Shown here piece after piece: positions 1-8,348 of a stretch of 51,276 nucleotides of DNA (the stretch's first letter is position 1; each line of letters begins with the position of its first letter). Below the pieces are notes generated by a model. It was given only the letters and a program-made list of their open reading frames with translations. It was not told where the DNA came from and searched no databases. The translations under genes and the position numbers were made by a program. This DNA comes from Mycobacterium innocens. Lineage in GTDB: Bacteria; Actinomycetota; Actinomycetes; Mycobacteriales; Mycobacteriaceae. The stretch lies in the NCBI RefSeq assembly GCF_900566055.1, contig NZ_UPHQ01000103.1, forward strand, positions 1-51,276, read 5' to 3'.

Positions 1-39
1 GCGGGCAGACCGGCCGCCACCAGAGTTTGCTTCGGACAT
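1..39 (-). CDS. 5' end of an unidentified gene leaving the window
   Basis: An ATG on the minus strand at position 39 opens a reading frame of 13 codons (MSEANSGGGRSAR) that runs off the left edge. It is preceded by GGAGGA at 47-52, seven bases before the start, which is a near-ideal ribosome binding site. No family can be named from 13 residues. It would lie downstream of, and on the same strand as, the SDR and GT2 genes, after about 240 bases without a gene. Confidence 0.5.
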   Translation of the reverse strand, partial: MSEANSGGGRSAR

Positions 40-278
40 GATCAGATCCTCCGTAAAAGCTGGGAGAACCCGTCGGATGCCGTCTGATCGACACGCCGAT
101 CTCTATCGCGAAGTCAGACGCAAACCACTGACGAATCGGAACTTCTACCCTTCCGTTGCCCATACACTTCCTGAGGCCACGTTTCCCCGGTACCGGGGGA
201 GCGAATGTGGCAGTCAGCGCGCCCCGAATACCGGTCAGGTACCTAGCTTAGAGAGTCTTCGGCAGTCGGCTTGGCCTA
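40..278. other. non-coding gap between two minus-strand genes
   Basis: About 240 bases between the stop of the SDR gene and the start at position 39. Apart from the ribosome binding site at 47-52 I see no convincing gene, hairpin or promoter. An open frame on the plus strand here has no recognisable protein features and I treat it as chance. Confidence 0.5.
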
Positions 279-1193
279 CTAGCACATTGCTTGTTGCCTT
301 AGCACAGCCTCGTACACGCGCTTGACTGTCACGGGAAACGGCGTGATTGCCACGCTCTGGAATTCGCGCGGAAAGTCTGTGCAAAGCCTCAGGTCCCGGA
401 CGTGATAGCGCGAGGACGGGCTGGTCCCGAGTGCGATGCGGACGGAGCGATGTGCGACCTGCTGTACCGTCCGCAGGACAGTACAGACGGACACGGGTCG
501 TTGAGATGAGATATTGCGCAGCACCGGTTCCGACGGCTGGTCGCGCACCACATTCTCGACCAGCGCGCACACCATCGCAGCGGCATCATCGACGTACAAG
601 TAGTCGCGCAGTGTCTCCATCGGCACGAAAACGTTCAACGATTGTCGCGTGACCGCGGCTCGACATAGCTGACTGACCAGACCCTGCTGTTTCGCAAGAT
701 TTTGACCGGGCCCGGCGAGGTTTGAGAACCGCCCGATGACGAGTGGGACGCAGCCTTGAAGCGTCATCCGCAGGATCTCCTCCTGAGCGAGCTTCGTCTC
801 GCCGTAGGGACTCAGCGGCCGTGGCTTCGTCGACTCACTGAACGGGGGGTGAGTCGACCCGGCATAGACGCCGCCTGCGGAGGACGAGAGGAAGAACGCG
901 CCCTTACCGGCCGGCTGCATGTCTTGCAGCCTTGTGACGAAATGCGACATGATGCGCGTCTCCGCGGCGAGTTTGTCGGCCGTGGAACCGACGACGCCGC
1001 TGCCGGCGGCCCAGATAATCGACCAATCGTCGTTTTGGGCCGTTCGGATGAATCGCTTGAGGTCGGCGTCGAGCACCTCGACCGCCGCATCGTGCTCCTC
1101 CCACGGCACCGATTGTTGGGTGAATGTCGGGCCCATCGCCCGTGATACGGCGCTGCCGAGAAGTCCGCCAAGACCGACGATCCAGGTAAGCAC
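279..1193 (-). CDS. NAD-dependent epimerase/dehydratase (extended SDR)
   Basis: A 304-residue Rossmann-fold enzyme of the extended short-chain dehydrogenase family, which act on nucleotide sugars. The N-terminal dinucleotide motif is GLGGLLGS (a GxxGxxG variant), the serine region is SSSAGGVY, and the catalytic pair lies in SPYGETK (YxxxK). A later RDYLYVDD segment is typical of sugar epimerases. The start is GTG, three bases after the TGA of the upstream GT2 gene, so the two are co-transcribed and probably translationally coupled. The substrate cannot be read from sequence. Given the LOS setting, a 4-epimerase, 4-ketoreductase or dehydratase for a LOS sugar is likely (inference). Confidence 0.8.
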   Translation of the reverse strand: MLTWIVGLGGLLGSAVSRAMGPTFTQQSVPWEEHDAAVEVLDADLKRFIRTAQNDDWSIIWAAGSGVVGSTADKLAAETRIMSHFVTRLQDMQPAGKGAFFLSSSAGGVYAGSTHPPFSESTKPRPLSPYGETKLAQEEILRMTLQGCVPLVIGRFSNLAGPGQNLAKQQGLVSQLCRAAVTRQSLNVFVPMETLRDYLYVDDAAAMVCALVENVVRDQPSEPVLRNISSQRPVSVCTVLRTVQQVAHRSVRIALGTSPSSRYHVRDLRLCTDFPREFQSVAITPFPVTVKRVYEAVLRQQAMC

Positions 1194-1196
1194 TCG

Positions 1197-2216
1197 TCAG
1201 TCCGCCGGATTGTCGAAGGTGTCACCGGGATCTCGCACGATGACGTATACGGGCTTGCCCATCGCCATGGTGGCTGAAGCGGCGATGTATTCGGCGATGA
1301 TCCCCAGGGCGAACAAGGTGGCCCCGCCGACAACAAGCACCGCCACGAACACCGATGTCCACCCTTGCACGGTGATATCGCCGACCAGCTTCTGGATCAT
1401 GCTGTAGATCGCCACACCAAAACCGAGAAGGGCGAACAAAATGCCCATCATTGACACGAAACGCAGCGGCCGGGTACCCGAAGAGATGACGAGCCGCCAA
1501 AAATGCGACACCAGGCGACGCAGGGTGTAGGCGCTTGCAGGTCGTCCTTCTTGGCGCATCATCACCGGACAGGTCGACGGGTTGGCGACAACCCAAGAAA
1601 GAGCGACATCCAAAAACACGCCCGCGCCGGCGTAGGCTGCGACACTTCGTCCGGCCTCGCCCAGGATCAATCGGTAACTGTTGAATGCACTGGGCCCGTC
1701 AGACGACACCAAGACATGCACAAACAACCACTTCGTTATCCGAGACGCCGCGTTGCGCAACACCCCATGCGGCGGTCGATTCCTCGGCGAGGCATAGACG
1801 AGCTGTGTGCGGTCCCGGTACGCCGTGTCGAGCAAGTCACCGATATAACCCGGGTCGTGTTGCCCGTCCTCGTCCATCGTGACGATCCAGTCCCCACCCG
1901 ACGAGGTCATGCCCGCAAGTGTCGCCGGATGTTGCCCAAAGTTGCGAGACAACCACACCGGGCGCACCCATTCGTCGTGCCCAGCCAACTCACGAACGAC
2001 TTCTTCACTGCCGCGAATGCCCCGGTCCCACACCAGGAGCACCTCGTCGACGCGGAACTCACGACCGTCGCGGGTTTGCTGAGTCGAACGCAGCTGCGCG
2101 AGCTCCTTCACCACACCAGGCAAAGTCGCAGCTCCGTTGTAGACCGGGATCACAACGCTGACCGAATCCACCCGGCTCAACTGACGGTCACCAGTCACGC
2201 GTTGCCTCCCCAACAT
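1197..2216 (-). CDS. GT2 glycosyltransferase with two C-terminal membrane segments (GtrB/DPM1-like)
   Basis: A 339-residue family-2 glycosyltransferase. The GT-A nucleotide-binding start is VSVVIPVYNG near residue 18, the metal-binding acidic motif is MDEDGQHDP, and two hydrophobic helices follow in the last third (around VSMMGILFALLGFGVAIY and SVFVAVLVVGGATLFALG). This is the layout of enzymes that move a sugar from a nucleotide carrier to polyprenyl phosphate at the inner membrane. It is the first gene of a minus-strand pair with the SDR and is divergent from the rfb operon. The ATG at 2216 has GGAG four bases upstream; a GTG at 2171 would trim the unconserved first 15 residues and is a fair alternative. 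A role in carrying a LOS sugar to the periplasm is inference. Confidence 0.82.
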   Translation of the reverse strand: MLGRQRVTGDRQLSRVDSVSVVIPVYNGAATLPGVVKELAQLRSTQQTRDGREFRVDEVLLVWDRGIRGSEEVVRELAGHDEWVRPVWLSRNFGQHPATLAGMTSSGGDWIVTMDEDGQHDPGYIGDLLDTAYRDRTQLVYASPRNRPPHGVLRNAASRITKWLFVHVLVSSDGPSAFNSYRLILGEAGRSVAAYAGAGVFLDVALSWVVANPSTCPVMMRQEGRPASAYTLRRLVSHFWRLVISSGTRPLRFVSMMGILFALLGFGVAIYSMIQKLVGDITVQGWTSVFVAVLVVGGATLFALGIIAEYIAASATMAMGKPVYVIVRDPGDTFDNPAD

Positions 2217-2597
2217 ACGGCTCCAGTGAAGTGACTGTACCGATGGATAAGCGGGAAAGTGATGCCAATTGTGGTTCTGCCTCGCGGGTCCGGCCGTCGG
2301 CGTTGAGATGGCCGGTGTACACGCCGCGCGTCCCTCTGATTACGGTCCCGGTGTCGGGCAGCAAGAGTAGACTCATGCGCTCGAAGGCGACCTGGAGTGC
2401 GAGGGCGCGAAGTATCTAACCGTTGGGGGTCTTTCTTTCTCATTCGTCATCTTACGGGACAAGTATACAAACGCTCCTGTCAATGTATTGGAGTATATGA
2501 CTGTCATATTAGAAGGTAACTTGAGTTGCTCTCATGCATTAACAGATCGGCCAAGGAATTGGTTGGTTTGGTATCCTTCCAAACATAAGCGAGTCCA
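2217..2597. promoter_or_regulatory. AT-rich divergent promoter region with a perfect palindrome
   Basis: 381 bases separate the minus-strand GT2 gene from rfbF. The last 160 bases are markedly AT-rich for this genome. They contain a perfect inverted repeat, ATATGAC-T-GTCATAT, at 2495-2509. TATATG and TATTAG hexamers that could serve as -10 elements overlap or flank it, so a bound protein would block transcription of the sugar operon. The AT-richness also fits binding by a nucleoid silencer such as Lsr2 (inference). No gene is supported in this gap. Confidence 0.5.
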
Positions 2598-3371
2598 ATG
2601 AAAGCCGTAATTCTGGCCGGGGGCCTCGGTACTCGCCTGAGTGAGGAAACCACGATCCGCCCCAAACCTATGGTGGAGATCGGCGGGCGACCCATCCTGT
2701 GGCACATCATGAAACTCTACTCGCATCACGGTATTCGTGATTTTGTCGTTTGCTGTGGCTATAAGGGTTACGTCATCAAGGAGTATTTCGCCAACTATTT
2801 CCTGCACATGTCGGACGTGACTTTTGATATGTCCCTCAACAAGATGGAAGTCCATCGCCACCACGCAGAACCCTGGCGGGTGACGCTGGTCGACACTGGC
2901 GACGAAACCCTGACGGGCGGGCGCCTGAAGCGCGTCGCTACCTATATCCAGGACGATGAGGCGTTTTGCTTCACCTACGGTGATGGACTCAGTGACGTGA
3001 ACATCGGCGCGAGCGTTGAATTCCACCGTCGGCACGGTCGTCACGCCACGGTTACGGCGGTGCTTCCGCCGGGGCGCTATGGCGCCATCGAGTGCGTAGG
3101 CAACCAAGTCACGGGCTTCGCCGAGAAGCCGCGTGGCGATGGCGGCCTCATCAACGGCGGATTTTTCGTCCTGTCTCCCGCAGTACTCGATTACATTGAC
3201 GGCGATCAAGTCGCATGGGAGGGGCCACCTTTGGCTCGTCTGGCTGCCGACGGCGAAATGATGGCTTTCGAGCATTCCGGCTTCTGGCAACCGATGGACA
3301 CGCTTCGAGAGAAGAACCTGCTCGAAGAACTGTGGAGTAGCGGCAAAGCGCCGTGGAAATGCTGGCATTGA
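2598..3371 (+). CDS. rfbF: glucose-1-phosphate cytidylyltransferase
   Basis: A 257-residue enzyme that makes CDP-glucose from CTP and glucose-1-phosphate, the entry step of all CDP-linked 6-deoxysugars. The signature [18 protein letters not shown] (GxGTRL) opens the protein and KPMVEIGG supplies the conserved lysine. [10 protein letters not shown] and the [12 protein letters not shown] region (metal-binding aspartate) match the RfbF/DdhA/AscA family, and the length is right. It is first in an eight-gene operon and its 3' end overlaps rfbG. The ribosome binding site is weak (GCGAG). CDP-sugar genes are unusual in mycobacteria, where dTDP and GDP routes dominate, which suggests acquisition by transfer (inference). 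Confidence 0.95.
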   Translation: MKAVILAGGLGTRLSEETTIRPKPMVEIGGRPILWHIMKLYSHHGIRDFVVCCGYKGYVIKEYFANYFLHMSDVTFDMSLNKMEVHRHHAEPWRVTLVDTGDETLTGGRLKRVATYIQDDEAFCFTYGDGLSDVNIGASVEFHRRHGRHATVTAVLPPGRYGAIECVGNQVTGFAEKPRGDGGLINGGFFVLSPAVLDYIDGDQVAWEGPPLARLAADGEMMAFEHSGFWQPMDTLREKNLLEELWSSGKAPWKCWH

Positions 3372-4447
3372 ACGCATTCGGAACTGCCTATCGCGGGCGC
3401 CGGGTCCTCGTCACCGGCCACACGGGCTTCAAGGGCAGCTGGTTGTGTCTGTGGCTACATGCCCTGGGCGCTGAGCTGACCGGGCTGGCTTTGGACCCAT
3501 CGTCGAAGCCCAACCATTGGGACCTGTTGAAGCTATCGATCAACGATCATCGCGTCGACATTCGCGATGAAGCTGCAGTCCGTGGGATTTTCGCCGCGGA
3601 AATGCCGGAGATCGTTTTCCACCTGGCCGCCCAACCGTTGGTCCGCCGGTCCTACCGCGAGCCAGTCACCACGTGGGCCACCAACGTGATGGGCACGGTG
3701 CATGTACTCGAGGCTGCCCGTGCCACGTCACATGTGCGTGCCGTGGTGGTCGTGACGACCGACAAGTGTTATGAGAATCGCGAATGGCCGTGGGCCTACC
3801 GAGAAAGAGATCGGCTGGGCGGCCACGACCCCTACAGTGCGTCCAAGGCCGGGGCCGAGTTGGCGGCGGCGAGCTACCGGACCGCCTTTCTGCAACACTC
3901 GTCGGCCTCGCTGCTCGCAACCGCTAGGGGCGGCAACGTGATTGGCGGTGGCGACTGGTCTGAGGACCGGCTGATTCCCGACTTAGTGCGCTCAGTCGTC
4001 GCCGGCGAGCCATTGGTCATTCGCTCGCCACACGCCACACGCCCTTGGCAACACGTACTCGATTGCCTCAGCGGGTACCTGCTACTGGGCCAGCGGCTCC
4101 TGGCGGGCGACGACACTTGCGCTGATGCTTGGAATTTCGGCCCCGATGAGAAAGGTAACCGTACGGTAGAGCAGGTGCTCCGAGACCTTGCTCGCACCTG
4201 GCCGAAGCTTCGGTGGCAAGAGACAACCGATCCACAGCCGCACGAGGCGGGCTTGCTGCAACTCGACAGTGCCAAGGCGAGAATGTATCTCGGGTGGCGT
4301 CCGGTCTGGGACCTTGAAAAAGCGATCCACCACACAGCCAACTGGTATCGCCAATGGCTGGAACTTGGTGAAGTGCGAAGCGCCGACCAACTGGACGCCT
4401 ACCTCACCGATGCAGTCACTTCACAACTGCCGTGGGCCACCGCATGA
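3359..4447 (+). CDS. rfbG: CDP-glucose 4,6-dehydratase
   Basis: An extended SDR of about 362 residues that converts CDP-glucose to CDP-4-keto-6-deoxyglucose with bound NAD. The dinucleotide motif sits in [10 protein letters not shown], the family hallmark, [11 protein letters not shown] holds the active-site threonine region, and [11 protein letters not shown] gives the catalytic YxxxK pair. The C-terminal WYRQWLE region is usual for RfbG. The start at ATG 3359 lies inside the end of rfbF; a GTG at 3353 would add two residues. The stop overlaps the next start as ATGA, so translation is coupled. Together with RfbF it fixes the CDP-sugar nature of the pathway. Confidence 0.94.
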   Translation: MLALNAFGTAYRGRRVLVTGHTGFKGSWLCLWLHALGAELTGLALDPSSKPNHWDLLKLSINDHRVDIRDEAAVRGIFAAEMPEIVFHLAAQPLVRRSYREPVTTWATNVMGTVHVLEAARATSHVRAVVVVTTDKCYENREWPWAYRERDRLGGHDPYSASKAGAELAAASYRTAFLQHSSASLLATARGGNVIGGGDWSEDRLIPDLVRSVVAGEPLVIRSPHATRPWQHVLDCLSGYLLLGQRLLAGDDTCADAWNFGPDEKGNRTVEQVLRDLARTWPKLRWQETTDPQPHEAGLLQLDSAKARMYLGWRPVWDLEKAIHHTANWYRQWLELGEVRSADQLDAYLTDAVTSQLPWATA

Positions 4448-4995
4448 ATATCCTCGACACCCCGATCTCCGATCTCAAGATTGTGAAGTCCCTGCCCCAC
4501 CGTGACGCCCGCGGAGCTTTCGTCCGCCTCTTTTGCGCCAACGAACTTCGGCCTCTGCTGCGCCACCGCCAGATCGCGCAGATCAACCACTCCAGAACCA
4601 GACATGCAGGGGCCGTGCGGGGGATGCATTTTCAAAATCCGCCGCATGCGGAAATGAAAATGGTCCGCTGCCTTCGTGGCCGGGTATGGGACGTCGCGGT
4701 GGACCTGCGGTCCGGCTCTCCGACGTTTCTTCGGTGGCACGCCCAAGAACTGGCGGCAGACGACGCGCAGATGCTGATCATCCCCGAGGGCTTCGCCCAC
4801 GGCTTCCAGGTCTTGGAGCCTGACAGCGAATTGCTATACCTCCACACGGCTTTCTATCACCCACCTTCCGAGGGCGGCCTGCGCCACGACGATCCGCGGC
4901 TTGCGATCGCGTGGCCATTGCCGCCGCAAGACCTATCACCTCGTGATCTGGCCCATCCGCTGCTGGATGCTGATTTCACCGGAGTCGCGCTATGA
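4444..4995 (+). CDS. RmlC-like NDP-4-keto-6-deoxyhexose 3,5-epimerase
   Basis: A 183-residue cupin of the dTDP-4-dehydrorhamnose 3,5-epimerase family. Visible markers are the early DARGAF, RGMHFQ with the expected catalytic His62, the buried GRVWDVAVDLR strand, IPEGFAHGFQVL and a LYLHTAFYHP segment carrying the position of the active-site tyrosine. I start it at 4444, where ATGA overlaps the rfbG stop, rather than at the in-frame GTG 12 bases earlier. In a CDP pathway it would invert C5 (and perhaps C3) of CDP-4-keto-6-deoxyglucose, giving an L-configured sugar. The substrate is inferred from the neighbours; the fold is clear from sequence. Confidence 0.88.
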   Translation: MNILDTPISDLKIVKSLPHRDARGAFVRLFCANELRPLLRHRQIAQINHSRTRHAGAVRGMHFQNPPHAEMKMVRCLRGRVWDVAVDLRSGSPTFLRWHAQELAADDAQMLIIPEGFAHGFQVLEPDSELLYLHTAFYHPPSEGGLRHDDPRLAIAWPLPPQDLSPRDLAHPLLDADFTGVAL

Positions 4996-6215
4996 AATGC
5001 CGACACTGCGGGGCACCCGTGGAACACAGTTTTGTGGACCTGGGCTTTGCGCCACCGTCCAACGCCTACCTGCATGCCGAGGACCTGCGTCACCCGGAGG
5101 TGCACTACCCCCTGCGTGTGCTGGTGTGCCACCGGTGTTGGTTGGTGCAGACCGAGGACTACGCCCGCGCCGAGGAACTGTTCAGCGCCGACTACGCCTA
5201 CTTCTCCAGCACCTCGAGCACTTGGCTCGATCATGCGGCCAGCTATGCGGACATGATCACCGAACGGCTACAACTTGGGCCCGAGAGCTTTGTCATCGAG
5301 GTGGCCTCAAACGATGGCTACCTACTGAAGAACTTCATGGCAGCGGGGATCCCCTGCCTAGGCATCGAGCCGACGACGAGCACGGCCGAGGCCGCCGAGG
5401 CACTGGGAATCCCGGTCAGGCGGGAATTCTTCGGGGAAGCCTTGGGTCATCGACTGGCCAGCGAAGGATGGTCGGCGGATCTGGTCGCGGGTAACAACGT
5501 GTACGCTCACGTGCCCGACATCAACGACTTCACCCGTGGACTGGCCGCCGTACTCAAGCCCGAAGGCAGCGTCACGCTGGAATTTCCCCATCTGATGCCG
5601 TTGATCGACCGCACTCAGTTCGACACCATCTATCACGAGCACTTCTCGTACCTGTCGCTCACGACCGTGGCGCGTATCTTTGCCGAGGCCGGCTTGCGGG
5701 TGTGGGACGTGGAAGAATTGCCTACCCACGGCGGCAGCCTGCGAGTGTATGGCTGCCATGCTGGGGCAGCGAACTCCACCACGGACCGCGTGGGTTCCCT
5801 GCTGAGGCGGGAGGACGAGTTCGGCTTGACCCGGCCCGAGACCTACACGGCCTTCCAGTCGCGTGCGGATCGGGTGAAGGATGACCTCTTGGCCTTCCTC
5901 ATCGAACAAAAGCGTGCCGGCCGGCGCGTGGCGGCCTACGGTGCCGCGGCGAAAGGTAACACCTTGTTGAACTACGCAGGTGTCAGGCCCGACCTGCTTC
6001 CGTACGTTTGTGATGCCGCGCAGTCCAAGCAGGGAAAATTCATGCCAGGAAGCCACATTCCCATCCATTCGCCTGAGGTGCTGCGCGAGAACCCGCCAGA
6101 CGACGTGATCATTTTGCCCTGGAACATCGCCCATGAGGTGCGGACCCAGTTGGCTGACCTTGTTCACAGCGGCACACGTTTCGTGACGGCGGTACCCGAA
6201 TTGAGCTTCCTGTGA
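4992..6215 (+). CDS. NDP-hexose C-methyltransferase (TylC3/TcaB9 type)
   Basis: A 407-residue three-part enzyme. The N-terminal zinc knuckle has Cys3, Cys6, Cys46 and Cys49. The SAM-binding domain has VIEVASNDGYLL (about residues 101-112). The C-terminal domain contains VAAYGAAAKGNTLLNY. The motif DTIYHEHFSYLS places Tyr214, Glu216 and His217 in the relative spacing of the catalytic residues of the characterised 3-C-methyltransferase TcaB9. Such enzymes methylate C3 of a 4-keto sugar next to the ketone, with inversion. Its start overlaps the epimerase stop by four bases and its stop overlaps the aminotransferase start. A 3-C-methyl group is a defining feature of kansosamine, so this gene is central to the pathway assignment. 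Confidence 0.92.
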   Translation: MKCRHCGAPVEHSFVDLGFAPPSNAYLHAEDLRHPEVHYPLRVLVCHRCWLVQTEDYARAEELFSADYAYFSSTSSTWLDHAASYADMITERLQLGPESFVIEVASNDGYLLKNFMAAGIPCLGIEPTTSTAEAAEALGIPVRREFFGEALGHRLASEGWSADLVAGNNVYAHVPDINDFTRGLAAVLKPEGSVTLEFPHLMPLIDRTQFDTIYHEHFSYLSLTTVARIFAEAGLRVWDVEELPTHGGSLRVYGCHAGAANSTTDRVGSLLRREDEFGLTRPETYTAFQSRADRVKDDLLAFLIEQKRAGRRVAAYGAAAKGNTLLNYAGVRPDLLPYVCDAAQSKQGKFMPGSHIPIHSPEVLRENPPDDVIILPWNIAHEVRTQLADLVHSGTRFVTAVPELSFL

Positions 6216-7321
6216 AGCCCCGCATCGCTTACACCAAGCCGTCGATCACCGAGCTCGAGGTGCGCTACGCCACCGATGCCGCCGCAAACGGCTGGGGCGA
6301 GCGTTGCTACGAATACATCCAGCGCTTCGAAAGCGGCTTCAAGGCACACCTCGGGGTCAAGCACGCGATCGCCACGTCGAGTTGCACCGGTGCGCTGCAC
6401 ATGGGCATGGCCGCGCTCGGAATCGGCCCAGGCGACGAGGTCATCATGGCCGACACCAACTGGATCGCCACGGCCGCGCCCATCGTTCACCTCGGGGCGA
6501 AACCCATATTTGTCGACATCTTGCCGGAGAGTTGGTGCATCGACCCGGAACTGGCCGAAGCCGCCATCACCCCGCGCACCAAGGCCATTGTCGCTGTGCA
6601 CTTGTATGGCAATCTTTGCGAGATGGACCGTCTCCTGGCAGTAGGGCAGAAGCACGGTATCCCGGTAATTGAGGACGCGGCCGAGGCGATTGGGTCGATT
6701 TACCACGGAAAGTGTGCCGGCTCCATGGGGCGTTTTGGGACCTTTTCGTTTCACGGCACCAAGACGATCACCACCGGTGAGGGCGGCATGTTCGTCACCA
6801 ATGACGATAACCTGTACGAGGAAGTTCTTACGCTCAGCAACCACGGCCGCGCCCGCAGTCAGACCAAGCAGTTCTGGCCGGATGTGGTGGGCTTCAAGTA
6901 CAAAATGTCGAACATCCAGGCAGCCATAGGTTGCGCGCAGATGGAGCGTATCGATGATCTGATTTCACGAAAGCGCGAGATATTTCGGGCTTACGAGGGT
7001 GGGTTGGCCGGCGTGATGGGGGTATCGATGAACCCTGAGCGAACGGGGACACAAAATGGATTCTGGATGCCGACTGTTGTATTCGAAGAGTCGACCGGGG
7101 TAACGACCGAGCGTCTTACTGCTGCATTCGCGGCCGAAAATATTGATGCCCGGGTTTTCTTTCATCCGCTATCCACGACCCCTCCGTTTGCAGGATCGCC
7201 TGGAGGCAAATGGGCCGGCAATATTTCGGACCGTGCAATCAATGTTCCCAGTTTCCATGACATCACCGAAATCGAGCAATGCCGAGTAGTGCAAGTTGTC
7301 CAGGAGATTTGCGTTGTATGA
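6212..7321 (+). CDS. PLP-dependent sugar aminotransferase (DegT/DnrJ/EryC1 family)
   Basis: A 369-residue fold-type I PLP enzyme close to perosamine synthases. ATSSCTGALHMGMAALG binds the PLP phosphate, IEDAAEAIGS contains Asp155 that contacts the pyridine nitrogen, and FSFHGTKTITTGEGGM carries Lys184 for the Schiff base. Because this position is lysine and not histidine, the enzyme is an aminotransferase and not an RfbH-type 3-dehydrase. The pathway therefore makes a 4-amino sugar rather than a 3,6-dideoxy sugar. GTGA overlaps the methyltransferase stop. The predicted reaction is glutamate-dependent amination of C4 of the C-methylated 4-keto sugar. Confidence 0.92.
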   Translation: MKPRIAYTKPSITELEVRYATDAAANGWGERCYEYIQRFESGFKAHLGVKHAIATSSCTGALHMGMAALGIGPGDEVIMADTNWIATAAPIVHLGAKPIFVDILPESWCIDPELAEAAITPRTKAIVAVHLYGNLCEMDRLLAVGQKHGIPVIEDAAEAIGSIYHGKCAGSMGRFGTFSFHGTKTITTGEGGMFVTNDDNLYEEVLTLSNHGRARSQTKQFWPDVVGFKYKMSNIQAAIGCAQMERIDDLISRKREIFRAYEGGLAGVMGVSMNPERTGTQNGFWMPTVVFEESTGVTTERLTAAFAAENIDARVFFHPLSTTPPFAGSPGGKWAGNISDRAINVPSFHDITEIEQCRVVQVVQEICVV

Positions 7322-8348
7322 GAAGAGTCCGCGGGTGCTTATTGCCGGAATCGCGGGCGCCTCGCTTGGGACCGAGATCGCCAAGTCTCTCAACCATGCC
7401 GGCGGCTATGACGTCCTGGGATGCGACATCTCGCCGCTCGCTTTCGGGCACTATGACGAGCATTTCGCCTCGACCTTCCTCGTCGATCGCGAAGGCTACG
7501 CTCAAAATCTGCTAGACCTTTGCGTCCGCGAGCAGGTCGATTGCATCATCCCGGGTGGCGACGAGCCCGCGATCCTCATCGGCAGAGACCACGAGCTGTT
7601 TGTGCGCGCCGGGATACGGCTCGGCCAAAACAACCCGGAGCTCACCGAGCGCCTTGCCCACAAAGGTCACTGCTTCGAGATTCTTGCGAGTGTCGGTGTC
7701 AGAACGCCGCGGACCCAAACGGTGGATCCGGGGACCGACATCGGCGACTTCCCGATGCCATGCATCGTAAAGCCGGCGGTGGCGAGCGGCGGCAGCGTAT
7801 TTGTGTTCTTCGTCAGAAGCCGCGAGGAGGCACGCCTGTACTGCACCTACCTGCACAACAACGGCCGCACCCCGGTGATTCAGGAGTACCTGCCCGAGGA
7901 CAGAGGCGAGTTCACGGTCGGCGTTCTTTCGTTGCCCGACGGCAGCTGCGCGGGGGCGATAGCCCTCAAGCGGGCGTTTCACAGCAAACTTTCCGTCTCT
8001 GTGCGCGGCCCGGACTTCCTCATTTCGAGCGGATATAGCCAGGGTCTGATCGACGATTATCCAGCCATCTGCGAGACCGCCGAACTGATCGCCCGGCGCC
8101 TCGGCAGCACCGGCCCGCTGAACATCCAGGGGCGCATCGCCGCCGACGGCACCTTCGTGCCCTTCGAAATCAACGCCCGCTTCTCTGCCAGTACTTACCT
8201 GCGGACACTGGCGGGTTTCAACGAGGTCGATTGGTACGTCCGGCACCTTCTCGGTCTCCCGCCACCGGGCGCGCTCGGCATCACTCCAGGATGGTATTTG
8301 CGAACCCTGAGCGAGGTCGCCGTTCCGCTCTGGAAGGTGGTGAAATGA
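7314..8348 (+). CDS. ATP-grasp ligase
   Basis: A 344-residue protein with a pre-ATP-grasp Rossmann-like N-terminus (PRVLIAGIAGASLGTEIA), then an ATP-grasp fold: PCIVKPAVASGGSVFVF for the nucleotide-binding lysine and glycine loop, VIQEYLPEDRGEF, and FEINARFSAS, which supplies the metal-binding Glu and Asn. I choose the TTG at 7314, because AGGAGA lies seven bases upstream and the start then overlaps the aminotransferase stop; an earlier in-frame TTG at 7296 has no such support. ATP-grasp enzymes join a carboxylate, through an acyl-phosphate, to an amine. No CoA-dependent N-acyltransferase is visible in the operon, so this is the best candidate for acylating the 4-amino group (inference). Confidence 0.85.
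   Translation: MYEKSPRVLIAGIAGASLGTEIAKSLNHAGGYDVLGCDISPLAFGHYDEHFASTFLVDREGYAQNLLDLCVREQVDCIIPGGDEPAILIGRDHELFVRAGIRLGQNNPELTERLAHKGHCFEILASVGVRTPRTQTVDPGTDIGDFPMPCIVKPAVASGGSVFVFFVRSREEARLYCTYLHNNGRTPVIQEYLPEDRGEFTVGVLSLPDGSCAGAIALKRAFHSKLSVSVRGPDFLISSGYSQGLIDDYPAICETAELIARRLGSTGPLNIQGRIAADGTFVPFEINARFSASTYLRTLAGFNEVDWYVRHLLGLPPPGALGITPGWYLRTLSEVAVPLWKVVK

Noticed and set aside
38..325. 95-codon plus-strand frame at the left edge
   Set aside because: Its composition is unconvincing, it has no ribosome binding site and it overlaps the SDR end and the better-supported start at 39 on the other strand.
2532..3377. 281-codon frame antisense to rfbF
   Set aside because: rfbF has unmistakable motifs; the antisense product has none.
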